In this document: in pieces, positions 35,473 to 44,413 of the stretch | Numbering within the stretch: the stretch's first letter is position 1 | How the letters are laid out: every line of letters starts with the position of its first letter | From: Candidatus Hinthialibacter antarcticus | GTDB lineage: Bacteria; Hinthialibacterota; Hinthialibacteria; Hinthialibacterales; Hinthialibacteraceae | Direction of reading: 5' to 3' | Length of the DNA stretch: 64,000 bases | Assembly: GCA_030765645.1 (NCBI GenBank) | Contig: JAVCCE010000064.1 | Coordinates: forward strand, 36,190 to 100,189 | Translations under genes and position numbers: made by a program | The notes under the pieces: generated by a model | Told to the model about the DNA's origin: nothing | Databases searched by the model: none | The model's input: only the letters and a program-made list of their open reading frames with translations

Positions 35473-35952
35473 CTACTCGACTTTTCTATCCAAATAGAAC
35501 CATAAAGGGAACACACCAACAAATATTATAGCAATAGGTGCATACTGATTCTGGAAAGTAGCAGTGTGGAATGTCATAAGCCCCATAATCAATGAAGTAA
35601 AGAAAACTCCGAGCCGCTGTTGTTCTAATGATGGCGCATTCTCTCGGTTATGGTTCTTAATTGCATTGAGCCTTTTTAAACCAAACCAATAACATAAAAC
35701 GAATAGAACAATCGAAATCGTGAATGACAAAAGAATATGATTAGCAAAAGCAAGTGTGCTATATAAAAAATCACGCAAGAGAACAAAAGAATAAAGTAAA
35801 AAGAACCCAACAGGACTCCATATTGGAATAAAGATATTTATCTTGTATTCACTATCAAGCCTTCGTTTTCTCACTTCAATTAAAAGAAAGACCAGTGGAA
35901 TTAAAAATCCCCACACGATAAAATTTTCTGTAGAAAAAAAATCTTTTGACAT
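35473..35952 (-). CDS. Hypothetical integral membrane protein
   Basis: 159 residues with about four or five membrane helices (around 12-30, 40-60, 68-92, 112-130, 135-152) and a polar loop L-N-A-I-K-N-H-N-R-E-N-A. Codons are distinctly AT-rich compared with the neighbours, and it lies between a mobile-element cluster and the paaK operon, so recent acquisition is possible. No family recognised. Confidence 0.55.
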   Translation of the reverse strand: MSKDFFSTENFIVWGFLIPLVFLLIEVRKRRLDSEYKINIFIPIWSPVGFFLLYSFVLLRDFLYSTLAFANHILLSFTISIVLFVLCYWFGLKRLNAIKNHNRENAPSLEQQRLGVFFTSLIMGLMTFHTATFQNQYAPIAIIFVGVFPLWFYLDRKVE

Positions 35953-35972
35953 ATTGCTTAACCTAAGTGTGC

Positions 35973-37331
35973 TTACAACTCCGCCTTCGGCCTGTGGTCG
36001 ATGACGCGTTTGGCTTTGCCGACAAAGCGTTCGAGAGTTTGCGGGGCGACCAGTTCGATGTGCATTCGCAGGCCGGTGATGTGGTGAATCTCACGGTCGA
36101 TACGGTCGCGCAATACCGCCATCTCGCGCATCTTGTCGGAGAAATCCTGGGCGCGCATCTCGACCCGGACCGTGATATTGTCGCGGCTGCCTCGACGGTC
36201 AACTTCGATCTGATAATGCGGCGCCGCGCCCTCAACGCGCAGCAGGGCTTCTTCAATCTGCGAGGGATACAAGTTCACGCCGCGCACGATCAACATGTCG
36301 TCCGTACGCCCGATGACGCGGCCCATGCGAACCGTCGTGCGCCCGCATGGACACGGCGTATGGTCCAGCGAAGCGATGTCGCGGGTACGGTAGCGAATAA
36401 TCGGCATCGCCTGCTTGGTCATGGCGGTAATCACAAGTTCGCCGGGCTGCCCGTCCGGGACAGGCTCCAGCGTATCGGGGTCCAAGCACTCGACCAGAAA
36501 ATGGTCTTCTTGAATGTGCATTCCCCGCCGCGCCGCGCACTCGCCCGACACGCCGGGGCCAATGATTTCCGACAGGCCGTAATTGTTAAAGGCGAGAATG
36601 TCCATGTCGCGCTCGATCTGAGCGCGCATGTCTTCCGTCCAGGGTTCGCCGCCGAAGTGGGCGAATTTCAAAGGCAGAGATCGAGGATCAATGCCCTCTT
36701 GTTGCGCGACTTCCGCGATATAGAGCGCATACGAAGGCGTACAGACGAGCGCATCCGCTTCGAGATCGCGCAGCAGCATGATTTGGCGTTCGGTGTTGCC
36801 GGACGCAGCGGGCACAATCGCCGCACCGACGCGCTCCACGCCGTAATGCAGCCCAAAGCCTCCGGTGAACAACCCGTAGCCGAATGCGATATGAACGAGG
36901 TGTTTGGCTTGCAAACCGCCAGCGGTCAAAAAACGCGCGCACAGGTCCGCCCATAGTTTAAGATCATCCTGGGTATAGGCGACGAAAGTGGGTTTGCCCG
37001 TGGTTCCCGACGAGCCATGCAGCCGGGCGATTTTATCGCGGGTCACAGCGAGAAAGCCGAGCGGGTAATGTTCGCGCAGGTCTTGTTTGGTAGTAAGCGG
37101 TAGACGTTTCAAGTCGTCCAGCGACTTGATGCTGCTGATGGTGATGTTGTTTTTTTGGAACGCGTCGCGATAAAACGACACCGTCCCCGCGCGACCCACG
37201 CAGTCACGCAGACGCTCGACTTGCAACGCCTGCAATTGCGGGAGCGGCAGGGTTTCGTCTGGGTCCCAGATGCGATTTTCTGTGACGAACTCCGGCGCCT
37301 GAACGGGAGCGGAACGTGGATTCAAAACCAT
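35973..37331 (-). CDS. paaK: Phenylacetate-CoA ligase family (AMP-forming), last gene of the ior-paaK operon
   Basis: Activates an aryl-acetate with ATP and CoA. The AMP-binding motif L-H-G-S-S-G-T-T-G-K-P-T is near residue 105, followed by Y-G-x-G-L-F-T-G-G and, downstream, F-N-N-Y-G-L-S-E and Y-R-T-R-D. The C-terminal domain carries V-R-G-V-N-L-Y-P-S-Q-I-E. Length 452 is normal for PaaK. It is 2 bp after the ACT gene. This paralogue and the one at 37794 are clearly diverged, so they may use different aryl acids. Confidence 0.9.
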   Translation of the reverse strand: MVLNPRSAPVQAPEFVTENRIWDPDETLPLPQLQALQVERLRDCVGRAGTVSFYRDAFQKNNITISSIKSLDDLKRLPLTTKQDLREHYPLGFLAVTRDKIARLHGSSGTTGKPTFVAYTQDDLKLWADLCARFLTAGGLQAKHLVHIAFGYGLFTGGFGLHYGVERVGAAIVPAASGNTERQIMLLRDLEADALVCTPSYALYIAEVAQQEGIDPRSLPLKFAHFGGEPWTEDMRAQIERDMDILAFNNYGLSEIIGPGVSGECAARRGMHIQEDHFLVECLDPDTLEPVPDGQPGELVITAMTKQAMPIIRYRTRDIASLDHTPCPCGRTTVRMGRVIGRTDDMLIVRGVNLYPSQIEEALLRVEGAAPHYQIEVDRRGSRDNITVRVEMRAQDFSDKMREMAVLRDRIDREIHHITGLRMHIELVAPQTLERFVGKAKRVIDHRPKAEL

Positions 37332-37333
37332 GC

Positions 37334-37777
37334 CTATTCGCCCGCAGACAACCCGAACAACTCAACCTCGCCAACCATGTTCACGGCTTTATCACGTAGT
37401 TTCTCAATCGCAGCGTCAACGTCGTCAAAGCGTAAAATCAAGATGGCGCTGCCGCCGCGACCGAACGTGAATGCATACATGTATTCGATATTGATCCCGC
37501 ATTGATCGACTTGGCGCAGCAACTCCGCCAGCCCGCCGGGACGGTCAGGCACTTCGACCGCGACCACGTCGGTAATTTTCACTACGCACTGTTTTGCTTC
37601 GAGCGCAGTCTTGGCTTTTTCCCAATCCTTCACCACAAGACGGAGAATTCCAAATTGTTCCGTATCAGCAAGCGAAAGCGTGAGAATATTGACGCCTGCG
37701 TCTGCTAAAATTTGAATTGCGTTGTCCAACTGACCAAGGCGGTTTTCTAAAAAGAGTGACAACTGTTTGAGTTTCAT
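37334..37777 (-). CDS. Tandem ACT-domain protein
   Basis: 147 residues built of two ACT domains: residues 3-66 (L-S-L-F-L-E-N-R-L-G-Q-L, G-V-N-I-L-T-L) and 70-140 (V-V-A-V-E-V-P-D-R-P-G-G-L-A-E-L-L, G-I-N-I-E-Y-M-Y-A-F). ACT domains bind amino acids and regulate partner enzymes. Such proteins commonly sit beside paaK genes in anaerobes, as here between two of them. It probably senses an aromatic amino acid; no catalytic domain. Confidence 0.88.
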   Translation of the reverse strand: MKLKQLSLFLENRLGQLDNAIQILADAGVNILTLSLADTEQFGILRLVVKDWEKAKTALEAKQCVVKITDVVAVEVPDRPGGLAELLRQVDQCGINIEYMYAFTFGRGGSAILILRFDDVDAAIEKLRDKAVNMVGEVELFGLSAGE

Positions 37778-37793
37778 GGTTCATTCTCCTCAC

Positions 37794-39134
37794 TTAAAGT
37801 TGCCGGTTATCAATCACGCGCTTGGCTTTGCCCATGCTGCGTTCAATGGTGTGCGGTTCAACCAAACGCAAATGGACGCGAATGCCCAGCGTACGCTCAA
37901 TCGACTGGCTGAGTTTTTCCTGAAGCCCTTCGAGTTCGCGCACCTTGTCGCTGAAGAGTTCGGCGGTGACTTCGACCTGGACTTCGATCTTGTCCAACCC
38001 CTTATCGCGGGTGAGGATAATCTGATAATGCGGCAGCGTCCCCTCAACGGCGAGCAAAGCGGTTTCGATCTGGGATGGGAACACATTGACGCCGCGAATG
38101 ATGAACATATCGTCGCTGCGTCGCCCGATGCGTTGGATGCGGCGAATGCTGCGCCCGCATTTGCATTGCTCAGGATAGATGAAGGTGATGTCATGAGTAC
38201 GATAGCGTAGCATGGGCATGGCCATCTTGCCCAATGTGGTCAACACCAGTTCGCCTTCTTCGCCGTCAGGTTTTGGCTCTCCGGTTTCGGGATCGACAAT
38301 TTCTGGATAGAAATAATCTTCAATGATGTGCAGGCCGTCTTGCGCGCAACATTCTGCGCCAACGCCGGGGCCAACGATTTCAGACAATCCATAAATGTCA
38401 TAGGCTTTGATGCCCGTTGCGGCTTCGATGCGCTCCCGCATGGATTCCGTCCACGGCTCGGCGCCAAACACGCCCGCGCGCAATTGCAGGTCGCGAATAT
38501 TCACGCCCAGTTCTTCAGCGCGTTCAATGATGTGCAAGAAATAACTCGGCGTACAGCAGATCGCCGTAACCGAAAAATCTTTCATAATCATAATCTGGCG
38601 GTCGGTATTGCCGCCTGAAATGGGGATCACGGTTGCGCCCAGCGCTTCGGCGCCGTAGTGTGCGCCAAGGCCGCCAGTGAACAAACCATACCCATAAGCA
38701 TTTTGAATGATGTCGCCCGCATGAAGATCATAACAGGCGAAACACCGCACCATCGCGTCCGCCCACACGTCAACGTCTTCCTGCGTGTAAGCGACCACTG
38801 TGGGTTTTCCCGTGGTGCCGCTGGACGCGTGAACGCGAACAACCTTGTTCATGGGTTCGGCGAATAGCCCAAAAGGATAATTGTCGCGTAAGTCGTTTTT
38901 AGTCGTGAACGGCAGTTTTGTAATGTCTTTGATTGAGCCGATGTCTTCGGGCGAAACGCCGCGTTCGTCCATGCGGCGGCGATAGAGTTCCACACGGTCA
39001 TAGGCTTGCCAGACAATTTTTTGCAGCCGCTGAGTTTGCAGGTTTCGCAATTGCGATACGGGAAGATAATCGGGTGCACTGGCGGGATGAAAATCTCCTG
39101 CGGCGCAAGCCATATCACCTGAGATGCGAGTCAT
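37794..39134 (-). CDS. paaK: Phenylacetate-CoA ligase family (AMP-forming), first paralogue
   Basis: 446 residues, same fold as the paralogue at 35973: H-A-S-S-G-T-T-G-K-P-T-V, Y-G-Y-G-L-F-T-G-G, Y-D-I-Y-G-L-S-E-I and I-I-R-G-V-N-V-F-P-S-Q-I. Its start overlaps the iorB stop (ATGA), so it is translationally coupled to the enzyme that would produce (or consume) aryl-acetyl-CoA. It would interconvert the CoA thioester and the free aryl-acetate. Confidence 0.9.
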   Translation of the reverse strand: MTRISGDMACAAGDFHPASAPDYLPVSQLRNLQTQRLQKIVWQAYDRVELYRRRMDERGVSPEDIGSIKDITKLPFTTKNDLRDNYPFGLFAEPMNKVVRVHASSGTTGKPTVVAYTQEDVDVWADAMVRCFACYDLHAGDIIQNAYGYGLFTGGLGAHYGAEALGATVIPISGGNTDRQIMIMKDFSVTAICCTPSYFLHIIERAEELGVNIRDLQLRAGVFGAEPWTESMRERIEAATGIKAYDIYGLSEIVGPGVGAECCAQDGLHIIEDYFYPEIVDPETGEPKPDGEEGELVLTTLGKMAMPMLRYRTHDITFIYPEQCKCGRSIRRIQRIGRRSDDMFIIRGVNVFPSQIETALLAVEGTLPHYQIILTRDKGLDKIEVQVEVTAELFSDKVRELEGLQEKLSQSIERTLGIRVHLRLVEPHTIERSMGKAKRVIDNRQL

Positions 39135-39625
39135 GAGCTTTCCTCCCCAGAATTCAAAGATCGCCCCAAAGCAAACGCTTGTAGGTTCACATCATGTATT
39201 TTTTCCGGCATGAGTAAGCGGATCGCTTCATGCCAATACTCTTCTTCAATGGAAAGATGTGTACTCAAAATTCCAAGTTGAACGACATTACCGCTTTTGG
39301 GATGAGGTAGTTTCACATCTTTCAACACGGAGGAAGAAATGAGAACGCCGTCCGGCGCCAGGTAGTGCTGGTTGACTTCAAGTTGGTCTTCTGACAACAC
39401 GACTAAATAGTCGGCTTGGCTTGAAGAGACCATCGGGCTGTGAACTTGCTCGCCAAAACGAACATCGGACGTCACCGAACCGCCGCGTTGGCTCATGCCG
39501 TGTATTTCGGCTTTCTTTACATCGAAGCCCGCGCAAAAAACAACTTCGGCGAATATATCAGAGGCTTTGAGGACGCCCTGCCCTCCCAAACCGGCGAATA
39601 CAACATTAGTGACTTTTGGATTCAT
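39131..39625 (-). CDS. iorB: Indolepyruvate:ferredoxin oxidoreductase, beta (gamma-type) subunit
   Basis: Start at the ATG at 39625 (CAGGAG, 4 nt spacing); it lies within the last codons of iorA, a 20-bp overlap. The product begins N-V-V-F-A-G-L-G-G-Q-G-V-L and has H-G-M-S-Q-R-G-G-S-V-T-S-D-V-R, the signature of the small subunit of IorAB. It works with IorA to convert aryl-pyruvates to aryl-acetyl-CoA. Confidence 0.92.
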   Translation of the reverse strand: MNPKVTNVVFAGLGGQGVLKASDIFAEVVFCAGFDVKKAEIHGMSQRGGSVTSDVRFGEQVHSPMVSSSQADYLVVLSEDQLEVNQHYLAPDGVLISSSVLKDVKLPHPKSGNVVQLGILSTHLSIEEEYWHEAIRLLMPEKIHDVNLQAFALGRSLNSGEESS

Positions 39626-41240
39626 GATGCTCCTGCTCTTGATGACATGAACATGATTCTTCATGGGTGATGGCTTTTTCGTATTGGCGGATTTTGCCCG
39701 CTGCGAGAATACAAGGACGCCGCACAATCAGTACCGTTAGATCATTGCTCTTCAACGCCGATTGCAGCGGCGCATCAAAGTTGGTTGGTTCTAACACTTC
39801 GACGCGGTCGACGCCCATGGCTTCGCAGAGTTTTTCCATCGAGACCATGTGCGTGCGCTGATGGTCGAGAGTGCGCCCGGTTGCGGGGTGTTCCTGCAAG
39901 CCCGTCATTGCTGTGGTTCCGTTGTCAAGAATCATAACGACGTGCCCGGTCGAGGGCGGGTTATAAACCATTTCCGCAATGCCGGTGATTCCACTATGGA
40001 TGAAGGTGCTATCGCCAATTACGCTAACCACGCGGCGCGCCTGCGCTTCGGGCAATGTATGACGCAAGCCAAGGCCAACGCCGATGCTGGCGCCCATACA
40101 CACGCAGGTGTCCATCGCCTCAAACGGCGGCATCACGCCCAACGTGTAGCAGCCAATGTCGCCGGAGACAATGCAGTCAAAATCATGCAACGCCTGGAAC
40201 ACGTTGCGATGCGGACACCCCTGGCATAACTGCGGCGGCTTTCCCGGAGGACGTACAAACTCTATCGGTTTATGGTCGTTGATGATTTGTTTGACGCGCT
40301 CGACGTTTAATTCGCCAAAACGAAACGCTTCCTGCTTGGAGTCAATATCAATGCCTTCGGCGCGAATGGCGTCCGTCAGGCAAGGGTCGCCTTCTTCAAT
40401 CACGACGCATCGCGAAACCGAAGACGCAAATTCCCGAATGCGGTCCATCGGCAAAGGATAGGTCAATCCAAGTTTCAACACGCTCGCTTCCGGGACAGCC
40501 TCGCGCACATGCACATAGGAAATGCCGGAGGTAATGACGCCCAGTTCGCTTGATTGACGAATTTCTTGATTGATCGGCGCCGATTCGTTCCACTGCTCGA
40601 TCTCAGCCAACTTTACGCGCAAGCGCTTATGAGCCAACCGCGCATAACCGGGAATCATCACGCGACCTTTGATGTCGCGAATAAAATTGGGCGCGGCAGC
40701 GTCATCAATATTGCCGTTCTGGTTCACAACGGTTTTGGAGTGACAGATTCGCGTGGTTACGCGAAACAGAACAGGAATGTTCCAGCGCTCTGAAAGTTTG
40801 ACGGCGTCTAAAAAGAAATTATACGCCTCTTGAGAATCAGACGGCTCGATCATCGGCAGTCCCGCCGCGACGGCGTAGCGGCGGTTGTCCTGCTCATTTT
40901 GGCTCGACGCCATGCCAGGGTCGTCAGCGTTCACAATGACCAATGCGCCCGAGACGCCCGTATACGCGGCGGTGAAAAGCGGATCGGCGGCGACATTCAA
41001 GCCAACGTGTTTCATGGTCACTAAAGTGCGCGCGCCAGCATAGGCCGCGCCTAAACCGACTTCCAGCGCCACTTTTTCATTGGGCGACCATTGCGCCTTG
41101 CCTTGGAGATTAGAAAATGATTCGAGTATTTCGGTGGAGGGTGTACCCGGGTATCCGACGCCAAGCGCGACGCCGGCGCGGATTGCGGCTAACGCGACTG
41201 CTTCGTTGCCACTGAGCAGCATTCGTTTTGTAGCGTTCAT
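39606..41240 (-). CDS. iorA: Indolepyruvate:ferredoxin oxidoreductase, alpha subunit, lacking the ferredoxin domain
   Basis: TPP-dependent subunit of IorAB, acting on aryl-pyruvates from Trp, Phe or Tyr. N-terminal G-N-E-A-V-A-L-A-A-I-R-A-G and G-Y-P-G-T-P-S-T-E. The TPP half has P-P-Q-L-C339-Q-G-C342-P-H-R, S-G-D-I-G-C364 and G-D-S-T-F with a later D-N-G-T-T; C510 (R-R-P-C) completes a set that in related enzymes binds the proximal Fe-S cluster. Ordinary IorA then has a C-terminal domain with two more clusters (eight Cys). Here the protein ends at residue 544 with a short, odd tail of Cys, His and Glu (S-C-S-C-H-Q-E-Q-E-H-H). Known from family: the rest. First gene of the operon. Confidence 0.9.
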   Translation of the reverse strand: MNATKRMLLSGNEAVALAAIRAGVALGVGYPGTPSTEILESFSNLQGKAQWSPNEKVALEVGLGAAYAGARTLVTMKHVGLNVAADPLFTAAYTGVSGALVIVNADDPGMASSQNEQDNRRYAVAAGLPMIEPSDSQEAYNFFLDAVKLSERWNIPVLFRVTTRICHSKTVVNQNGNIDDAAAPNFIRDIKGRVMIPGYARLAHKRLRVKLAEIEQWNESAPINQEIRQSSELGVITSGISYVHVREAVPEASVLKLGLTYPLPMDRIREFASSVSRCVVIEEGDPCLTDAIRAEGIDIDSKQEAFRFGELNVERVKQIINDHKPIEFVRPPGKPPQLCQGCPHRNVFQALHDFDCIVSGDIGCYTLGVMPPFEAMDTCVCMGASIGVGLGLRHTLPEAQARRVVSVIGDSTFIHSGITGIAEMVYNPPSTGHVVMILDNGTTAMTGLQEHPATGRTLDHQRTHMVSMEKLCEAMGVDRVEVLEPTNFDAPLQSALKSNDLTVLIVRRPCILAAGKIRQYEKAITHEESCSCHQEQEHHESKSH

Positions 41241-41494
41241 GAAGTCGTACCTCGTTGCGCATACATTTGAACTAAGGCGATTTGATAAAAATACCGCCCA
41301 AGATGATTAACTTAGTTAAATTAGACCAAATTGTCAGAATTATTCAAGATACAGCGTTCAAATTCCGGTCTATTTTACCAATGGCTATAGATTTAATAAA
41401 GCAAAAAGTATACTAATAAAATATTATCATTCTCTTTTTCAGTTTTCATCCATGTAATACATGAAACGTCCAGAAATCACTCTATACTTAAAGT

Positions 41495-41500
41495 TATAAT
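41495..41500 (+). promoter_or_regulatory. Candidate -10 box for the PIG-L gene
   Basis: A perfect TATAAT lies 24 bp before the ATG at 41524, in an AT-rich 280-bp divergent region. A -35 box at the right distance is not convincing. Confidence 0.3.
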
Positions 41501-41523
41501 GACAAACTGACCGAGGTTAATCA

Positions 41524-42270
41524 ATGAAAATACTCGCTATCCACGCCCACCCTGACGACGTAGAATTTCTGTGTTCAGGCGCGCTTGCGCTGTTAAAAAA
41601 CCAGGGACACGACATCGCCATCGCGACCGTCAGTAATGGCGACAAAGGCTCGCTTGAAACATCCAACGAAGAAACCGCCCGCATCCGAAAGATCGAAGCC
41701 AAAAACGCGGCGGACGTCATAGGCGCGTCCTACGGCTGCGTCGATTTTAACGACTATGAAATTTTTGACGACGACGCATCGAGACGGCGCGTGACCGAAT
41801 TTATCCGCGCGGTGAATCCCGATGTCATTATCACCGCGCCGCCGCAAGACTATCACGCCGACCATGAAGCCTGCAGCCACCTCGTGCGCCATGCAGCGTT
41901 TATCGTCGGGGCGCCCAACTACAAAACCGGCGACGCTCCCGTGATGAAGGCCGTACCCACGCTCTATTACACTGACCCCTCCGAGGGCAAAGACATCTTT
42001 GGAAGTTCCATCCGCCCCGACTTTTGCGTAGACGTGTCTTCCGTCATCGAAACCAAGAAAACCATGCTGGAGCGACACGCATCGCAACGCGAATGGCTGC
42101 GCGCCTATCATGGCATGGACCACTACGTCCACTCGATGTTGGAATGGAACCAAAAACGCGGCCTGGATTTTGGTTATGAGTACGGCGAAGGCTTTCGTAT
42201 GCACAAGGGTCACGGCTACCCGCAAGCGCCCGTACTTGAAGACGCGTTGAGCGATTATGTCAAACGCTAA
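41524..42270 (+). CDS. PIG-L family deacetylase
   Basis: Zinc-dependent N-deacetylase of the LmbE/PIG-L family. Metal and catalytic motif H-A-H-P-D-D-V-E near residue 8, and H-A-D-H-E-A-C at about 112. Length (248) and layout fit bacillithiol-type (BshB) or lincosamide-type N-acetylglucosaminyl deacetylases. It overlaps the next gene by 14 bp, suggesting coupled expression with a carbon-nitrogen hydrolase. Its substrate is probably an N-acetylglucosamine-linked small molecule. Confidence 0.88.
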   Translation: MKILAIHAHPDDVEFLCSGALALLKNQGHDIAIATVSNGDKGSLETSNEETARIRKIEAKNAADVIGASYGCVDFNDYEIFDDDASRRRVTEFIRAVNPDVIITAPPQDYHADHEACSHLVRHAAFIVGAPNYKTGDAPVMKAVPTLYYTDPSEGKDIFGSSIRPDFCVDVSSVIETKKTMLERHASQREWLRAYHGMDHYVHSMLEWNQKRGLDFGYEYGEGFRMHKGHGYPQAPVLEDALSDYVKR

Positions 42271-43153
42271 CCAAGCATCTTATACGCTCGCTGCTGCGCA
42301 AATGGCGCTAACTGAAAATGTAGAAAACAACCGCAGCAAAGTGCTCGACGCCATCGCCGAAGCGGCGGACAACGGCGCCAGCGTCATCTGCTTACAAGAA
42401 CTCTGCACAACGCCCTACTTGTGTCAGGTCGAAGACGCCCGGTTGTTTGATCTCGCCGAACCCATCCCCGGCCCAACGACGGAAGCAGTTGCGCACGTTG
42501 CGAAAGACAAGAATATCGCCGTTGTTGTTCCGCTTTTTGAAAAGCGCGCGCCGGGTTTGTATCACAACAGCATCGCTATGATCGGGCGAGACGGCGCCTT
42601 GCTAGGCGTCTACCGCAAAATGCACATTCCCGATGACCCCGGCTTCTATGAAAAATATTACTTCACGCCCGGCGACTTAGGGTTTCGCATGTTTGACGCC
42701 GCGCCGGGAAAAATCGGCACGCTAATCTGCTGGGACCAATGGTATCCAGAAGCCGCCCGCCTGACCGCGCTGCAAGGGGCGGAAGTGCTTGTTTATCCGA
42801 CCGCCATCGGTTGGCATCCCGCAGAGAAAGAGCAATACGGCGATCAGCAGCATGACGCCTGGCGCACCATTCAACGCGGTCACGCCATCGCCAACGGCGT
42901 ATTCGTCGCCGCCGTCAATCGCATCGGTCTTGAAAAGCCCGACCCACAAGCGCCTGGAATCGAATTTTGGGGACGATCGTTTATCTGTGATCCTTTCGGC
43001 GTCGTGCTCGCAGAGGCGACCAGCGATCAAGAAGAAATTTTGTACGCAGAGATTGATCCCAGTCGCATCGAAGACGTCCGCCGCAACTGGCCGTTCTTGC
43101 GCGACCGTCGCATCGACGCTTTTGGCGGCGTCACGCAACGGTATTCCAGTTAA
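42257..43153 (+). CDS. aguB: Carbon-nitrogen hydrolase, N-carbamoylputrescine amidase-like
   Basis: 298 residues with the nitrilase-fold catalytic triad: Glu in C-L-Q-E-L-C, Lys in Y-R-K-M-H-I-P-D-D-P, and Cys in L-I-C-W-D-Q-W-Y-P-E. The D-P-G-F-Y-E-K-Y-Y-F-T-P-G-D and W-H-P stretches match N-carbamoylputrescine amidase (AguB), which makes putrescine from agmatine. Agmatine deiminase (AguA) usually lies next to it but is absent, and the partner here is a PIG-L deacetylase, so assignment to polyamines is moderate. Confidence 0.82.
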   Translation: MSNANQASYTLAAAQMALTENVENNRSKVLDAIAEAADNGASVICLQELCTTPYLCQVEDARLFDLAEPIPGPTTEAVAHVAKDKNIAVVVPLFEKRAPGLYHNSIAMIGRDGALLGVYRKMHIPDDPGFYEKYYFTPGDLGFRMFDAAPGKIGTLICWDQWYPEAARLTALQGAEVLVYPTAIGWHPAEKEQYGDQQHDAWRTIQRGHAIANGVFVAAVNRIGLEKPDPQAPGIEFWGRSFICDPFGVVLAEATSDQEEILYAEIDPSRIEDVRRNWPFLRDRRIDAFGGVTQRYSS

Positions 43154-43300
43154 TAACAGCACCGTCCAATCTTCCCATTTCGCGGCTGTGAAAATGAAAT
43201 AATATCAAGTACCATTTAGTGTTAAGTGATAGTTGATGAGATAAATCATCAAAAGTTTGATAGACTCTGTGAATAAGATGCGATGTGATGAAGGTTTCTT

Positions 43301-44314
43301 ATGGATAAGTTCAAAATAGCCCAGCAATCAAACGACACATTTTCGCAGGCGTTTCAAAAGTTTGAGTCAGCGCTCTCAACGCAAAAAGCGCGCGAGCTGC
43401 TCAATAACGCCGAAAATGCGCTCGCGTTTGATACCGAAGTCTTTCTGCTTCCCATTCGCCGCAATCTGGCTGATTGCCTCTCGCTGGTCGCCGACCTGAC
43501 CCGTGAACGCGGAACCAACGGCAGAGAATTACAAGCCATGCTGCCGATCATGGCCGACTACTTAGACCCGGGCTCTACCGCCGCGCAAGAAGTCGCCCGG
43601 TTGGAAAAGAAAATCGCTGAAAAAAAACGCGAACATCCCGATTTTGTCATGGCGTTTAAATTACAAGTTCTGATTCGCCGCTATGAACAATCGTTGAAAG
43701 AACACCATCCAGAGTCTGAAGACTATGCGGCGATCAAAAAAAAGTTAGACAACGCGCGCGCCACTTTACACAACCACATGCAATCGAAAGTGCGGCTTGC
43801 GCAACGGGCGCTCGAGCCGGACATGCTCGAACAGGCCGTCTCGCAGCTTTCGCTGGCGCGTCACCATCAGAAGGTCTTGCGCGTCAAACAAGAATTATTA
43901 GACGCCTGCCGCAATCAATGCCACCGCAACCTCAGCGAAATGGCGAAACTCTTTAAAGATGCAGACCCCGAAGTCTCGGATATGATTTTAACGCAAATCA
44001 ACGCCGTCAAATCAACGGGCGCACTGGTCAAAAACGAACATGACGAATCACCCAAAACTCTGGAAGAATATAAAGTCACCCTCGATTCCAAACAACAACA
44101 AATATCCTCAATCGACAAACACCTGGACGATTGCCAGACTCAACTCGAACAACTGCAACAATTAGAAGAAGCCTTGTTCAATACTTTCGGCGAGCAATTG
44201 CGCGAAAAAGGCATCAAATTTGAAAAGAAAGTACGTCTCGAAAAATCCGGCGCGGGAATGGGCATTGCAAAAAAACAAACCGCCGTTCGCATGGTGCGCC
44301 CGCCGCGACGCTAA
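43301..44314 (+). CDS. Coiled-coil protein, unknown function
   Basis: 337 residues, almost wholly alpha-helical by composition (rich in K, E, Q, L, A), with heptad-like segments at about 105-190 and 250-310. No signal peptide or membrane helix. The C-terminus is basic (K-K-Q-T-A-V-R-M-V-R-P-P-R-R). A weak ribosome site (GAAGG) precedes the ATG. I recognise no family. Cytoplasmic; perhaps structural or nucleoid-associated. Confidence 0.6.
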   Translation: MDKFKIAQQSNDTFSQAFQKFESALSTQKARELLNNAENALAFDTEVFLLPIRRNLADCLSLVADLTRERGTNGRELQAMLPIMADYLDPGSTAAQEVARLEKKIAEKKREHPDFVMAFKLQVLIRRYEQSLKEHHPESEDYAAIKKKLDNARATLHNHMQSKVRLAQRALEPDMLEQAVSQLSLARHHQKVLRVKQELLDACRNQCHRNLSEMAKLFKDADPEVSDMILTQINAVKSTGALVKNEHDESPKTLEEYKVTLDSKQQQISSIDKHLDDCQTQLEQLQQLEEALFNTFGEQLREKGIKFEKKVRLEKSGAGMGIAKKQTAVRMVRPPRR

Positions 44315-44413
44315 CCAGACGGTTGAGTCGGTATACCATTTCTTGTTCTCGCGATACCATACCATTCTTAATAAACGTAAAAAAATTCCAACTCATACAG
44401 GCGCTAAACAGTA

